The notes under the pieces were generated by a model, which was given only the letters and a program-made list of their open reading frames with translations, was not told the DNA's origin and did not search any database. This document shows positions 16,896 through 26,782 of a stretch of 64,000 nt of DNA, in pieces (position 1 is the stretch's first letter; each line of letters starts with the position of its first letter). The translations under genes were made by a program, and so were the position numbers. Source of the DNA: Sphingobacterium paludis (GTDB taxonomy: Bacteria > Bacteroidota > Bacteroidia > Sphingobacteriales > Sphingobacteriaceae); assembly GCF_004364125.1 (NCBI RefSeq), contig NZ_SNZV01000001.1:1-64000 (forward strand), in the 5' to 3' direction.

Positions 16896-18389
16896 ATGAA
16901 CAATATACTTGTTATAGAACACTTACAGTCAATTTTAGAGTTTATCCAACGCTGGTATTGGGTGCCTTTGCTGCTGCTTTACTTTGGTGTAATAAGTACC
17001 ATTCTTATTGAAAACAGAAACCCTACAAAAACAATCTCATGGGTGTTGGTAATCGTGTTTTTGCCGGTTATGGGCCTGCTACTTTACTACCTTTTCGGGC
17101 AGAAGTTCAATAAGGTAAAGCGTATCAAGCGCATCAACCAGGCGCAGGCTATTCGCTTGAAAAAGGAGTGGCAGCATCTGGAACCTTATATGGAGGAAGA
17201 CATTTTGCATATTGCCACAAAAATAGGAAGTCTTTCTCGTGTTTTCACATTTTTAAAAAACGAACGCCTTTCGTCACCTACAATTGGCAACAAGGTGGCG
17301 CTACTGATCAATGGCGAAAACAAGTTTCCGGACTTATTGCGTAGCATACGTGCGGCCAAACACTCCATTCACTTGGAGTATTACATCTTTGACTTAGATC
17401 AGATCGGTTTGGACGTGTTAAATGCATTGGAAGCTAAAGCGGCAGAAGGCCTGCAAGTGCGGCTGTTAGTTGATAGTTTTGGCTCAGCAGATTTGATTAA
17501 ATACATGGCCAAACAACAGCAGTCCAGGATATTGTTCAAGCCATTCATGCCGGTTACGTTCACCTCTCTTGCTAACAGCAACTATCGAAATCATCGTAAG
17601 GTAGCGGTAATTGATGCTGCGGTGGGTTACGTTGGCGGAATAAATATATCGGATCGTTACATTAACAGTGCCGTTAACAAGAACGCTACCTATTGGCGCG
17701 ACACCACGGTGAAAATAGAAGGTCCGGCAATCAACATGCTGCAGATCGGCTTCTGGAATTCCTGGAATCTGGCAGATGGTCGTCCATTTCTTCTGAGCGA
17801 TGGCTATCTGCGGAGCATACCGTCTGATGAGAAGCCGGGCGAAGCTGCAACCTCCTTTGTCTCCAGCGATCCGGCCTCTGCTGCACCCTACAATATGGAA
17901 GCTATTCTAATCGCAATTGGAGAAGCGGATAAAAAAATACAATTGATCACGCCCTACTATATTCCGAGTGATGAACTTGCAACGGCGTTACAAGTTGCTG
18001 CTGCAGCGGGTTTGCATGTCGAGCTCATATTGCCGGAAAAATCAGACAGCTACATCGTGCAACATGCCAGCTTATCCTTCGTAAAACCTTTGTTGGAAAG
18101 AGGCGTGCATGTTTATTTTTATAAGAAAGGCTTTATACATGCAAAGACGATCAATATTGACGGGAAATTGTCGTTTATCGGAACGGTAAACTTGGACACA
18201 CGAAGCTTCTATATTAATTACGAGGTGGCTGCTGTGATATCCGATGCTGCACTGTGTTCGCAATTGGAAAGACAGTTTGAGCTTGATAAGCTTGACGCAG
18301 AGCGGATGACATTGCGCGAATGGAAGAAACGGAAAGCATGGAAAAGAGGTCTTGATTCGGTTTGTCGACTATTGGCCCCACTGTTATAA
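16896..18389 (+). CDS. cls: Cardiolipin synthase (phospholipase D family)
   Basis: A 497-residue membrane enzyme that condenses two phosphatidylglycerols (or related substrates) into cardiolipin. Two N-terminal membrane segments (~17-33 and ~45-66, the PLDc_N region with NPTKTISWVLVI) precede two PLD catalytic repeats: HRKVAVID with GGINISDRY at ~230-250 and HAKTINID with GTVNLDTRSF at ~413-435. Both HKD motifs are complete. Length is usual for the ClsA type. It stands alone, transcribed away from the efflux operon. Confidence 0.94.
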   Translation: MNNILVIEHLQSILEFIQRWYWVPLLLLYFGVISTILIENRNPTKTISWVLVIVFLPVMGLLLYYLFGQKFNKVKRIKRINQAQAIRLKKEWQHLEPYMEEDILHIATKIGSLSRVFTFLKNERLSSPTIGNKVALLINGENKFPDLLRSIRAAKHSIHLEYYIFDLDQIGLDVLNALEAKAAEGLQVRLLVDSFGSADLIKYMAKQQQSRILFKPFMPVTFTSLANSNYRNHRKVAVIDAAVGYVGGINISDRYINSAVNKNATYWRDTTVKIEGPAINMLQIGFWNSWNLADGRPFLLSDGYLRSIPSDEKPGEAATSFVSSDPASAAPYNMEAILIAIGEADKKIQLITPYYIPSDELATALQVAAAAGLHVELILPEKSDSYIVQHASLSFVKPLLERGVHVYFYKKGFIHAKTINIDGKLSFIGTVNLDTRSFYINYEVAAVISDAALCSQLERQFELDKLDAERMTLREWKKRKAWKRGLDSVCRLLAPLL

Positions 18390-18444
18390 GCTGTTAAATT
18401 CTTCATTTTTGCAATAAAAATCAATATATTTAGCTCCGCGAAAA

Positions 18445-21177
18445 ATGTGTATATTGATGAAAAGATTTCCTATTTGGCTGTTTGCCCTTTTCTTTCTTTG
18501 TTCCTCAAAGCAAAGTTTAGGCCAGCAGCTACCCACAATCCCTATTAATACTGTAGTCGAAAAAGTACAAAAATATTTTGGCGTTTACCCGGTTGAAAAG
18601 GTGCATGTGCACTTCGATAAGCCTTATTACGCGGTGGGCGACACGCTATGGTTTAAAACCTACCTCAATCATAATCTCTATGAGTATGCCCCTAGTAAAA
18701 TCATTTACGTCGAAATGCTTTCCAGCAAGGATTCGCTGATCCAAACCTTTCGGGTGCCTTTAAAGGGCAATAGCGGGAAAGGACAGCTGGTGCTTGATCC
18801 GCAGTTTGTATCGCAAGATAACTATCGGTTTCGTGCCTATACCAAATGGATGGCAAATTTTGATCCGGACTATTTCTTCAATAAGATTGTGCCGGTGGGG
18901 GATGCCATCAATAAAAAATTAGGTGCCGATATTACCTTCAATCCAGAGGGCACAAATAAAACAAAAGCAAGTATTCAATTTAGAGATCGCTCCGGCAATC
19001 TGTTGGGCAGGCGTAAAATCTCCTGGGAGGCCATTGATGGTTGGGATCCTTTTGACAAGGGGAAAGGAGAGACTGACGACATGGGGCGCGTTAATATCAA
19101 CCTGACGATTAAGGAGCGCGAATACCTTAAAAAGGGGCGTCTAATCGTGCGGGTAGACGGCGACAAACTTGAGCCTGCGCTTGTTGGCAACTACTCTCTA
19201 CAGCATGCGTTGTGGGATGCCGATGTACAGTTTTTCCCAGAAGGCGGCGATCTTCTTGCCGGTCTTTCCAAAAAAGTTGCCTTCAAAGCCAGTAACGCAG
19301 TAGGTAAGGGACTAAAGATCTCTGGAAAGGTTGTCGATAGCAAAAAGAAAGAGGTGGCATCGTTCACAGATTTAGCTTTCGGAATGGGATCATTTGAGTT
19401 TGTACCTGTTCTAGGCGAAAAATATAAAGCTAATATCTCTTTTGAGAACGGCACACAACGTACGGTTGATCTGCCCGAGGTAAAAGCAGAAGGAATAAAC
19501 GTGGTGTTGTTGAAAGACGACGGTACGAATCTGCAAGTAGGCTTGGTGGCAAACGATGCGTTCTACGAAAAGGCGACCAACCAACCCTTTTACATCTTAG
19601 GGCAATCTAATGGTCATCTGGTCTATGCTGCGCAAGCAACGCTAAAAAATTCTTCTGTGCTGGTCAATATTCCCAAGGATAAATTGCCCAATGGGATCGT
19701 CCAATTGAGCATTTTGCAGCCCGACGGTAAATTTATTAGTGAACGGCTTGTTTTCAACCAATCCCAGCCGCTATTGGATATTGCGGTAAAAACCGACAAA
19801 ACCAGTTACACGCAAAAAGAAGCGGTCAAGCTATCGTTGCATGTTGCGCCAAAAGATTCGCTGCAAGGGAACTATTCCATTTCTGTTATCGACGAGTCTA
19901 AAGTTCCTTACAACGACGATCAGGATCTCGGAATTTTAAGCAATTACCTGTTAACCTCGGATTTAAAAGGCTACGTCGAGCAACCGAATTACTATTTTAA
20001 TGAAAAGCACGAGAATAGGATGGAGGCGCTAAACAACCTGCTGATGACACAAGGTTTCCGACGTTTTTCTTATGACGACCTTATCGCCGAGAGGTTGCCG
20101 CAGGCACGCTTCTTGCCCGAGCAAGGTATTTCGCTAACCGGAACATTGCGTTTAAATACCGGGCGTACCTTCCCGAATGGTGGGCTTCTGCTTTCTGTTC
20201 CTGCACGTAATCTCCGGAAAGATACCTACACGGATGTTAATGGACGTTTTGTTTTTGAGAACTTGGTATTTCCCGATTCGTCGAAAGTGACCATCAGTGC
20301 CCGAGGTAACGATAACTTTCGGAATTTGGTGATTAATATGGACCCGACGGAGTTTCCAGGCATTGATCAAGGCAATCCTTACACCGGAAACAATTTGCCA
20401 AACATTGACAACGCGATGAAGGCCTACCTCACGAATAGTAAAAATGAATATAGAACATCCATATTAATCGATGAGGTCGAGGTCACAGCTGTGCAACGGA
20501 AGACCGTTACGAGTAAGGAGTTTTCTGCGTTATCGGGGCTTTCTATGCCCGAGCATCGAATTGAAGCTAATCGCATTACGGGTTGTAACGTGTTGACCAT
20601 GTGTTTGTCTACGCTGCTAACCGGTATTACCTACGACAATCAAACCTTGAAGTATTATGTTTCCCGCAATTACAACCAAGGCAGCCGCGTTCCGGTACAG
20701 TTTTTCCTCAACGGCATGCCTATTGACGAACCATCGTTAAATTCTATCCAACCTGCAGAAATTGAAGCCATAGAGATTTTCCTTCGGGATGATTTGGGGA
20801 CTGTAAGTAGAACCTATCAAAACGATGGCGTTGTATCTATTTTAACGAAGAAAAATGAGCAGAAGAAACAGCCTCGAATGTCGCTTGCCGAGATTGAAAG
20901 TATGCTTCCGAAAACGAATATCATCGATATGATGCCGTTGGGTTATGTGAAGGAAAGGGAGTTCTATACGCCTAAGTATATCACGCCGGAAAGCAAAAAT
21001 ACGAATGACTACAGAACGACAATTTATTGGAACCCCGATGTTCAGTTGGATAGTCAAGGTAATGCTACCTTCCAATTCTTTAATGCCGATGGCAATGGGA
21101 AGTATAAAGTGGTTGTTGAGGGCCAAGATCAACTTGGAACTATCGGCCGTACGGTGTACTATTATAACGTTAAATAG
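18445..21177 (+). CDS. Exported MG2-domain protein with TonB-receptor plug-like C-terminus
   Basis: About 910 residues. A signal peptide (ending near SLGQ) is followed by a macroglobulin-like MG2 region (about 45-150) with the recognisable VEKVHVHFDKPYYAVGDT opening, several further beta-sandwich segments, a carboxypeptidase-regulatory-like segment (SLTGTLRLNTGRTFPNG), and near 690-800 a plug-like domain resembling those of SusC/TonB receptors (VPVQFFLNGMPIDE...IEAIEIFLRDD). There is no beta-barrel after the plug. Similar large periplasmic or surface proteins are common in Bacteroidota and uncharacterised; no reliable function can be given. The ATG at 18457 gives a tidier signal peptide (MKRFPIWLFALFF) than 18445. 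Monocistronic. Confidence 0.8.
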   Translation: MCILMKRFPIWLFALFFLCSSKQSLGQQLPTIPINTVVEKVQKYFGVYPVEKVHVHFDKPYYAVGDTLWFKTYLNHNLYEYAPSKIIYVEMLSSKDSLIQTFRVPLKGNSGKGQLVLDPQFVSQDNYRFRAYTKWMANFDPDYFFNKIVPVGDAINKKLGADITFNPEGTNKTKASIQFRDRSGNLLGRRKISWEAIDGWDPFDKGKGETDDMGRVNINLTIKEREYLKKGRLIVRVDGDKLEPALVGNYSLQHALWDADVQFFPEGGDLLAGLSKKVAFKASNAVGKGLKISGKVVDSKKKEVASFTDLAFGMGSFEFVPVLGEKYKANISFENGTQRTVDLPEVKAEGINVVLLKDDGTNLQVGLVANDAFYEKATNQPFYILGQSNGHLVYAAQATLKNSSVLVNIPKDKLPNGIVQLSILQPDGKFISERLVFNQSQPLLDIAVKTDKTSYTQKEAVKLSLHVAPKDSLQGNYSISVIDESKVPYNDDQDLGILSNYLLTSDLKGYVEQPNYYFNEKHENRMEALNNLLMTQGFRRFSYDDLIAERLPQARFLPEQGISLTGTLRLNTGRTFPNGGLLLSVPARNLRKDTYTDVNGRFVFENLVFPDSSKVTISARGNDNFRNLVINMDPTEFPGIDQGNPYTGNNLPNIDNAMKAYLTNSKNEYRTSILIDEVEVTAVQRKTVTSKEFSALSGLSMPEHRIEANRITGCNVLTMCLSTLLTGITYDNQTLKYYVSRNYNQGSRVPVQFFLNGMPIDEPSLNSIQPAEIEAIEIFLRDDLGTVSRTYQNDGVVSILTKKNEQKKQPRMSLAEIESMLPKTNIIDMMPLGYVKEREFYTPKYITPESKNTNDYRTTIYWNPDVQLDSQGNATFQFFNADGNGKYKVVVEGQDQLGTIGRTVYYYNVK

Positions 21178-21377
21178 TAGCCTGGCGTGACGTAGCAGGG
21201 TTTACTCGCAATAATTTGGAGAAAGTGCTTGTCAACAGCGTTGATTGTGTGTTTAACACCTTCGCTATGGGGAAAGCACCTTCTTTTTTTTTGCAGGTAC
21301 GCTAATAGGAAATGAGGTTGGCTCGACGCTTAGTCCAGTTTGTCGGCCCCTGAACATGTAGGGTAAAGGATACGATA

Positions 21378-22331
21378 TTAGCGGTTCGTTGGCTCGCTGT
21401 CGATTTCCAGTTCCGTCTGTTTTACTAAGACAGCATAGGAACTCGGGATTATTCCTTTGCCATAGCGAACGGCATAATTCTTTGTAAACTCTGCTCCGAA
21501 ATAAAGAATGGCGGCAGAATAATATACGAAAGCCAATAGAATGATAACGGAACCCGCAGCACCGAATGAGCTGGCGGTAGCGTTATTCGTCAAGTAATAT
21601 GATATTAGAGATTTTCCCAACAAGAATAGGAGTGTTGTGAAGATAGCGCCCCAAAGGATATCGCGGAAACGAACTTTAGCATCCGGCAAAAGCGCGAATA
21701 TAAATCCGAACAATGTCGTGATAACTAAAAAGGAAACAACGGAATTGATCATTCCAATAAGATGCATATCCAAATCCGGCAGGTATCTTACTGTAAAATT
21801 CATCAGCACGCCAATGATACTGCTGAGTATAAGCGAAGTCATGAGCAAGAAGCCAAGGCCAATGACCATCGAAAAGGAGATCAATCTATCAAAAATAATT
21901 TTTAGCCATCCCTTTTTCGGCTTCGCCTTCACCCGCCAGATTTCGTTGATAGAGGTCTGGATATCTACAAAAATGGTGGTAGAGGAAAATATTAGCGCGC
22001 CGATACCCACATAAACGCCAATGCTATTTTTACTTTCGAACGATATTCGTTTGATAGCAGAGTCGAGCATATTGGCGATATCGTTGCCGAACAATTGATT
22101 AAGCTCGCCCATGATTTCGTCCCGGGCGCCGGTGGGACTGTCAAGCTGGCTGCCATAAAAAAAGCCGAGCGCCCATATCAAAATCAGAATCAGCGGACCT
22201 ATTGAAAATACGGTATAGTAAGCCAGTGACGCGCTCTTCTTCAAACATTTATCATCCAAAAAATCGTTTATAGTACCGTATAACAGAAGGCCAAAACCTT
22301 TTAATTTTTGGCCAATTGTTTCTTTTTCCAT
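21378..22331 (-). CDS. YihY/BrkB-family membrane protein
   Basis: A 317-residue inner-membrane protein with about six membrane helices. The segment KKSASLAYYTVFSIGPLILILI and a later FGAAGSVIILLAFVYYSAAILYFGAEFTK region are typical of the YihY/UPF0761 family, once called BrkB or RNase BN by mistake. Its biochemical role is unknown, with transport suggested. It begins 3 nt after the stop of the acyl-CoA synthetase gene, so the two are probably co-transcribed and may both serve envelope lipid functions; that link is inference from spacing. Confidence 0.88.
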   Translation of the reverse strand: MEKETIGQKLKGFGLLLYGTINDFLDDKCLKKSASLAYYTVFSIGPLILILIWALGFFYGSQLDSPTGARDEIMGELNQLFGNDIANMLDSAIKRISFESKNSIGVYVGIGALIFSSTTIFVDIQTSINEIWRVKAKPKKGWLKIIFDRLISFSMVIGLGFLLMTSLILSSIIGVLMNFTVRYLPDLDMHLIGMINSVVSFLVITTLFGFIFALLPDAKVRFRDILWGAIFTTLLFLLGKSLISYYLTNNATASSFGAAGSVIILLAFVYYSAAILYFGAEFTKNYAVRYGKGIIPSSYAVLVKQTELEIDSEPTNR

Positions 22332-22334
22332 GTG

Positions 22335-24104
22335 TTAATGTTCTTCGTATATCTTGTTGATGATCGCTTCTGTATTTTTAAGGATCACCTTTCGTTTTAA
22401 ACTTAATTTTGGGGTAAGTTCGCCACCGTCAATGGTCCATTCTTTACCCAGTATCTTAAATTTTTTCACTTTTTCCCATTGTCCAAAATCGTTATTCAGG
22501 CGGTCGATCTCTTTTTGATATTTATCAATGACCTCCTCGTTTTCGATAAGTTCTTCTTTGGAATGAAAGGATAGCCCTTTGTGTTTGGCCCATTTCTCCA
22601 GCTCTTCAAAGGCTGGAACAATCAAGGCTGCCGGAAAGCGCTGATTTTCGCCCACGACCATGACCTGTGCAATGAGCGTAGATTCCATGAATTTGTTTTC
22701 AAGAGCTTGCGGCGCTACATACTTTCCGCCCGCCGTTTTAAACATCTCTTTCTTCCTGTCTGTGATCTTCAGAAAGCCATCTGGGGTGAGCTCACCGATA
22801 TCGCCCGTATGAAAAAAGCCCTGCTCATCGATTGCTTCTTTGGTAGCCTCTTCATTCTTAAAATAGCCGGATGTAATGCTAGGTCCTTTAACCAATATCT
22901 CACCATCAGGAGCGATTTTTACTTCAAGATTTTTCAGCACGCGGCCCACAGTTCCAAATTTAACATCCGTTTCCACATGCGAGTTTACCGCAATGACGGG
23001 CGAAGTTTCTGTCAAACCGTAGCCTTCCAAGACCTTGATTCCCGCAGCCCAAAAGACGCGTCCTAAGCGCTCTTGAAGGGCGGCGCCACCGGATATAATC
23101 AACTCGATGTTGCCGCCGAGAGCCTCCTTCCACTTAGAAAAAATTAATTTACGTGCGATAGCAAGCTGCACGTTGTAGATGAAGCCGTTCTTGGGTGGCT
23201 CTTGATAACGATGGCCCAAATCCAACGCCCAGAAAAACAACTTCTTTTTAATACCAGTTAGTGCTTTGCCTTTTTCGACTACTTTGTCATATACTTTTTC
23301 CAGTACCCGAGGAACGGTCGTGAAAATCTGCGGTTTAACGTCATTAATTTCGACGACGATATTGTCAAGGTTTTCTGCATAATAAATTTGAATGCCTTTG
23401 GATAGGTAAAGATAGACCACCATACGCTCAAAAATATGGCAGAGCGGCAGGAAGCTTAGTGCGGTGCGTGCATGTGCGGGCACCAAGTGTCCTGAAGCTT
23501 CGACATTGCTGAGAATATTTCCGTGGGTAAGAAACACACCTTTCGGCTTTCCAGTGGTTCCAGACGTATATATCAAGGTCAGTAAGTCATCGCTGCCTAC
23601 TGTTGCGCGTATAGGCTCCAAGTCGGTATCCAAGGATTCACCTTTTTTGAGCAACTCTTCGTAGGATGTTTTTCCATCGACGTCGTCAAACGTGTATACG
23701 TCAATAGCTAGCTGATGGTCTTCTATGGCCTGATCTATTTTTTTCGACAAATCGGCATTGCTCACAAAGACCAGTTTTGCTCCAGCATCATTAACGATAT
23801 AGGAAAGGTCTTGGGCCGATAATGTTGGGTACAAGGGAACAATGGCTACGCCCAACTGATTACATGCGAAGTCGGCGATATTCCATTCGGGTCTGTTCCC
23901 AGACATTAAGGCCACCTTATCGCCTTTTCTTAGACCCTTGTCCAGCAATGCTTTGCTGAGGTTGTCTACGCTTTTAACGAAATCGTCGGTAGCATATTTT
24001 ACCCATTTACCATTTCTTTTGCCGGCAAGCATAGTGGGTTGTGCATACTCCGATTTGTAACGTTCTATAATATCAAATAACCGAATAAGTTTGTTCATAT
24101 GCAT
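22335..24104 (-). CDS. fadD: Long-chain acyl-CoA synthetase (AMP-binding)
   Basis: About 589 residues of the ANL adenylating superfamily. The P-loop-like motif LIYTSGTTGKPKGV (~178-191), the GYGLTETSP motif (~360) and the TGDIGELTPDGFLKITDRKKE motif (~430-450) are all present. It activates long-chain fatty acids to acyl-adenylate and then acyl-CoA at the cytoplasmic face of the membrane. Length and the insert with ~EKGKALTGIKKKLFFWAL resemble bacterial/eukaryotic long-chain synthetases rather than acetyl-CoA synthetase. The first reading-frame codon is TTG; ATGs at 24104 and 24098 are better starts. First gene of a two-gene unit with the BrkB-like gene. Confidence 0.92.
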   Translation of the reverse strand: MHMNKLIRLFDIIERYKSEYAQPTMLAGKRNGKWVKYATDDFVKSVDNLSKALLDKGLRKGDKVALMSGNRPEWNIADFACNQLGVAIVPLYPTLSAQDLSYIVNDAGAKLVFVSNADLSKKIDQAIEDHQLAIDVYTFDDVDGKTSYEELLKKGESLDTDLEPIRATVGSDDLLTLIYTSGTTGKPKGVFLTHGNILSNVEASGHLVPAHARTALSFLPLCHIFERMVVYLYLSKGIQIYYAENLDNIVVEINDVKPQIFTTVPRVLEKVYDKVVEKGKALTGIKKKLFFWALDLGHRYQEPPKNGFIYNVQLAIARKLIFSKWKEALGGNIELIISGGAALQERLGRVFWAAGIKVLEGYGLTETSPVIAVNSHVETDVKFGTVGRVLKNLEVKIAPDGEILVKGPSITSGYFKNEEATKEAIDEQGFFHTGDIGELTPDGFLKITDRKKEMFKTAGGKYVAPQALENKFMESTLIAQVMVVGENQRFPAALIVPAFEELEKWAKHKGLSFHSKEELIENEEVIDKYQKEIDRLNNDFGQWEKVKKFKILGKEWTIDGGELTPKLSLKRKVILKNTEAIINKIYEEH

Positions 24105-24217
24105 CAAAAATTAGTGGTTTATAATAGTATGTTATCGTACTACTAATATAATGCTTTACAGATGAACGAGCGAATTGTTCGAAAAAAATGTAAGTAAATG
24201 ATAACAGATTTTAACTT

Positions 24218-24246
24218 TTTGCATGTGAAAAAAAGTACTATTTTTG
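24218..24246 (+). promoter_or_regulatory. Bacteroidota promoter
   Basis: TTTG (24218-24221), 17 nt, then TATTTTTG (24239-24246). Transcription would start near 24251, after the upstream in-frame candidate start at 24244 but 20 nt before the ATG at 24271, so this promoter decides the start of the next gene. Confidence 0.65.
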
Positions 24247-24270
24247 ACCTACATTAAATATAGTACGTAC

Positions 24271-24798
24271 ATGAATAAAGCAAGTTGGCTAATATTGACA
24301 CTCGGAATCATGCTACTTTCTTTCGGGAAAGTTTCAGCGCAGTTGGATACACAGCACGCCGTAGGCGGGCGCTTTGGTAGTGCGACCGGATTTTCTTATC
24401 GTTATACCTTAGCGGAAGATAGAGCGGTGCAAGGAATTATGAGTTTGCAAAGTAATTCAAAATCAAGACGGTTCCGATTGGTCGGGTTGTACGAATTCCA
24501 TAAGCCACTTGCGGAAAACTTTACTTGGTTTTATGGCTTCGGTGGTAGTGTGGGAAGTTCCCGCGATAAGGATGTGGTTACTACGACAACGAATCCAGAC
24601 GGCTCGGTCACCACTAGGCGTACGGACAACAAATCCGAGCTCGCTTTAAGTATTGATGGTATTATCGGTGTCGAATATGCGATACCAACAACACCGCTAT
24701 CGATATCGGTAGACTTAAAACCATATTTTGACTTTCTTCAAGAAAGCTCAATTCGGCTGATCGACCCATTCGGTTTGACGATTCGTTATAAGTTTTAG
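24271..24798 (+). CDS. Small outer-membrane beta-barrel protein, unknown function
   Basis: 175 residues with a clear signal peptide (MNKASWLILTLGIM...SAQ, cleavage about residue 24). The mature part alternates hydrophobic and polar residues in strands separated by short turns and ends in the aromatic-terminal strand LTIRYKF, as expected for an eight-stranded outer-membrane barrel. A polar loop rich in T, D and R at ~107-125 is probably surface-exposed. I do not recognise a specific family. A typical promoter precedes it and a strong terminator follows, so it is monocistronic. Confidence 0.7.
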   Translation: MNKASWLILTLGIMLLSFGKVSAQLDTQHAVGGRFGSATGFSYRYTLAEDRAVQGIMSLQSNSKSRRFRLVGLYEFHKPLAENFTWFYGFGGSVGSSRDKDVVTTTTNPDGSVTTRRTDNKSELALSIDGIIGVEYAIPTTPLSISVDLKPYFDFLQESSIRLIDPFGLTIRYKF

Positions 24799-24811
24799 AA
24801 CGCATTGTCTA

Positions 24812-24860
24812 TAAAAAAAGCCTTCTTTACGCCGTTTTTTTTGTAAAGGAGGCTTTTTTA
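24812..24860 (+). terminator. Intrinsic terminator after the small barrel gene
   Basis: AAAAAGCCTTCTTTAC and GTAAAGGAGGCTTTTT pair with one G-T step around an 11-12-nt loop, with A and T runs on the flanks. It can also serve the convergent M61 peptidase gene. Confidence 0.85.
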
Positions 24861-24899
24861 GCTTCAGGGCTAGGCGAAGCTATGCAGGTTTGCCGTGTT

Positions 24900-26648
24900 T
24901 TAAGACTCCACAACAGAGAGCCATATCCTTCCTCGTTCTTTCTGCTGTTCGGTCGCGTCTATTCTGGGCTGTATACTCCAAAGCTGTTTCCGACAGTAGC
25001 GAAGCGGTGTATGGATCGTGCGTATGCGGCCGTCACGGGCGATAAGTAAGTCGACAATGTCTTCGTACTGTCCTTGAGCCAACGCGAAATCGAGTTCCTT
25101 GCCTGCGCTGTCTAAACGGTTTCCATTAATAGCAATAAGTTCGTCGTTGACATTCAAGCCCGCATCCCAAGCGCCCGATGATCGCTCCACATTCTTGATA
25201 AAAAGCCTACCATCCTGCTCAACGATGCGTATACCGAGCGAAAGCTCTTGGCTATCTTGGTTGAGGTCGATGAGTTCAAAGCCCACCTCCCGGAAGAACC
25301 GGTTGTAATCCAGTTCTACCGTGTTATGTGCAGCATCAAAAATTTCGCCTAGATCAACGCCAGTCACGCGTTCTGCTAAGCGGCGGAATTCGTCTTCCTC
25401 GAAGCCTCTACCTTCCTTTTTGTAGAACGTGTTGTAGGCTTCACGTAGCACATCGTCGAGTCGCAATTTACCCTGCGTGCGGGCAATGATGTGTGTATCC
25501 AAAGCGACCGCAAGCATTGCTCCTTTATTGTAGTAGGATATACTGCTATTGATGGAGTTTTCATCCGGGCGGTATTGTTTAATCCATGTGTCGAAGCTGG
25601 CTTGTGCTGCGGATTGTACGCGATGCCCCGCTCTATTGTATACGAGGTTAAACTCATTGGCTAAAGCGTTTAAATATTCTTTAACAGAATAGAAACCACA
25701 ACGACGGATGATAAGATTGTCATAGTAAGCGGTGAAACCTTCCATGATCCAGAGTCCGGCAGTGTAGTTCTCTGCATCATAATTGAACGGACCAAGTGCT
25801 TTGGGTCTGAGGCGCTTCACATTCCATAGATGGAAATATTCGTGAGCGGCCAGGCTTAAAAAATTCTTGTAAGCTGCATCTATTTTATAGGCATTCCGAC
25901 TCGCCGCCAGCACGGTAGAATTGAGGTGTTCGAGGCCACCACTACCTGCATTGTAGTTGTGTGTTATGAAGACATAATTGCTGTTCGGATTTTCACCCCA
26001 TATCGCGGTCTCCTGCTCGATTATTTTTACTAAGTCGCTCGTAAGTTGCTGTTTGTTATAAGAGCCGCCACCCACCATGGCAAATTCATGCTGCACGCCC
26101 GCCGCTTCAAAGTGCCAAATATCTTGGTTTCCTATTTCTAGAGGGGAGTCGAAGAGCGTGTCGAAATTATCTGCGTAGTAGGTATTGCTTGCTGTAGGAA
26201 GCTTGGGTAACCCTGTAGAAATGCTAGCCCATTGCTCGGGCAGATGCACAGTAACTTGGCAGGGTTGATGCGAAAGACCGTCTATGTATAGAAATGTCGC
26301 GGCGGGGCTGATGAAAGCATGATCAGCATCAATGAAATTGGTGCGCACCGATACTTCAAAGCCGTAGATGCGGTAAAAAACATGAATGGGCCCCGCATTT
26401 TTGCCTGCAGCAACGCGCCAAGTATTTTTTGATGTTTTCTCGCAGGCCAGCTTTCCGTTGGCGGAGGTAGCATAAAGATGCTCTATATGGCGGGAATATT
26501 CCCTCACTAAGTAGGAGCCCGGTGTCCAAACCGGCATTTTCAAGTCTATGTGGTCGCTCTCTACGTGGGGAATAAGCATTTCGATTTCGGCGTAGTGCGC
26601 TTGTGGCTCTTTAAAGGAAATAGAAAAATGTATAGCGGATTCAGACAT
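24900..26648 (-). CDS. M61-family metallopeptidase with PDZ domain
   Basis: 582 residues. An N-terminal beta-domain (1-~175) precedes a gluzincin catalytic domain with HEYFH at 269-273 (zinc ligands His269 and His273, catalytic Glu270) and the third-ligand motif MEGFTAYY (Glu303). A PDZ domain follows at ~470-560 (ELSLGIRIVEQDG...DAGLNVNDELIAINGNRL). This is the M61 glycyl-aminopeptidase layout. No signal peptide is visible, suggesting a cytosolic enzyme. A longer reading frame starts with TTG at 26666; the ATG at 26648 is preferred because it lies 24 nt or so after the predicted transcription start from a TAGTTTTG element. Confidence 0.9.
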   Translation of the reverse strand: MSESAIHFSISFKEPQAHYAEIEMLIPHVESDHIDLKMPVWTPGSYLVREYSRHIEHLYATSANGKLACEKTSKNTWRVAAGKNAGPIHVFYRIYGFEVSVRTNFIDADHAFISPAATFLYIDGLSHQPCQVTVHLPEQWASISTGLPKLPTASNTYYADNFDTLFDSPLEIGNQDIWHFEAAGVQHEFAMVGGGSYNKQQLTSDLVKIIEQETAIWGENPNSNYVFITHNYNAGSGGLEHLNSTVLAASRNAYKIDAAYKNFLSLAAHEYFHLWNVKRLRPKALGPFNYDAENYTAGLWIMEGFTAYYDNLIIRRCGFYSVKEYLNALANEFNLVYNRAGHRVQSAAQASFDTWIKQYRPDENSINSSISYYNKGAMLAVALDTHIIARTQGKLRLDDVLREAYNTFYKKEGRGFEEDEFRRLAERVTGVDLGEIFDAAHNTVELDYNRFFREVGFELIDLNQDSQELSLGIRIVEQDGRLFIKNVERSSGAWDAGLNVNDELIAINGNRLDSAGKELDFALAQGQYEDIVDLLIARDGRIRTIHTPLRYCRKQLWSIQPRIDATEQQKERGRIWLSVVES

Positions 26649-26676
26649 GTATTGTGCTTTTATCAAATGATCCCCA

Positions 26677-26708
26677 CAAAACTAAACTTATTCTTCGGCA
26701 CATCCAAC
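26677..26708 (-). promoter_or_regulatory. Bacteroidota promoter for the M61 peptidase
   Basis: On the minus strand, GTTG (26705-26708) is followed after 20 nt by TAGTTTTG (26677-26684), matching the -33/-7 arrangement. Predicted transcription start is near 26672, upstream of the ATG at 26648. Confidence 0.5.
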
Positions 26709-26782
26709 GGATAATGGAAAAGGAACAAACTTTATGTATTTTAATCATTATCTTTGGGCTATAGATTATTTGAACAGTATTT

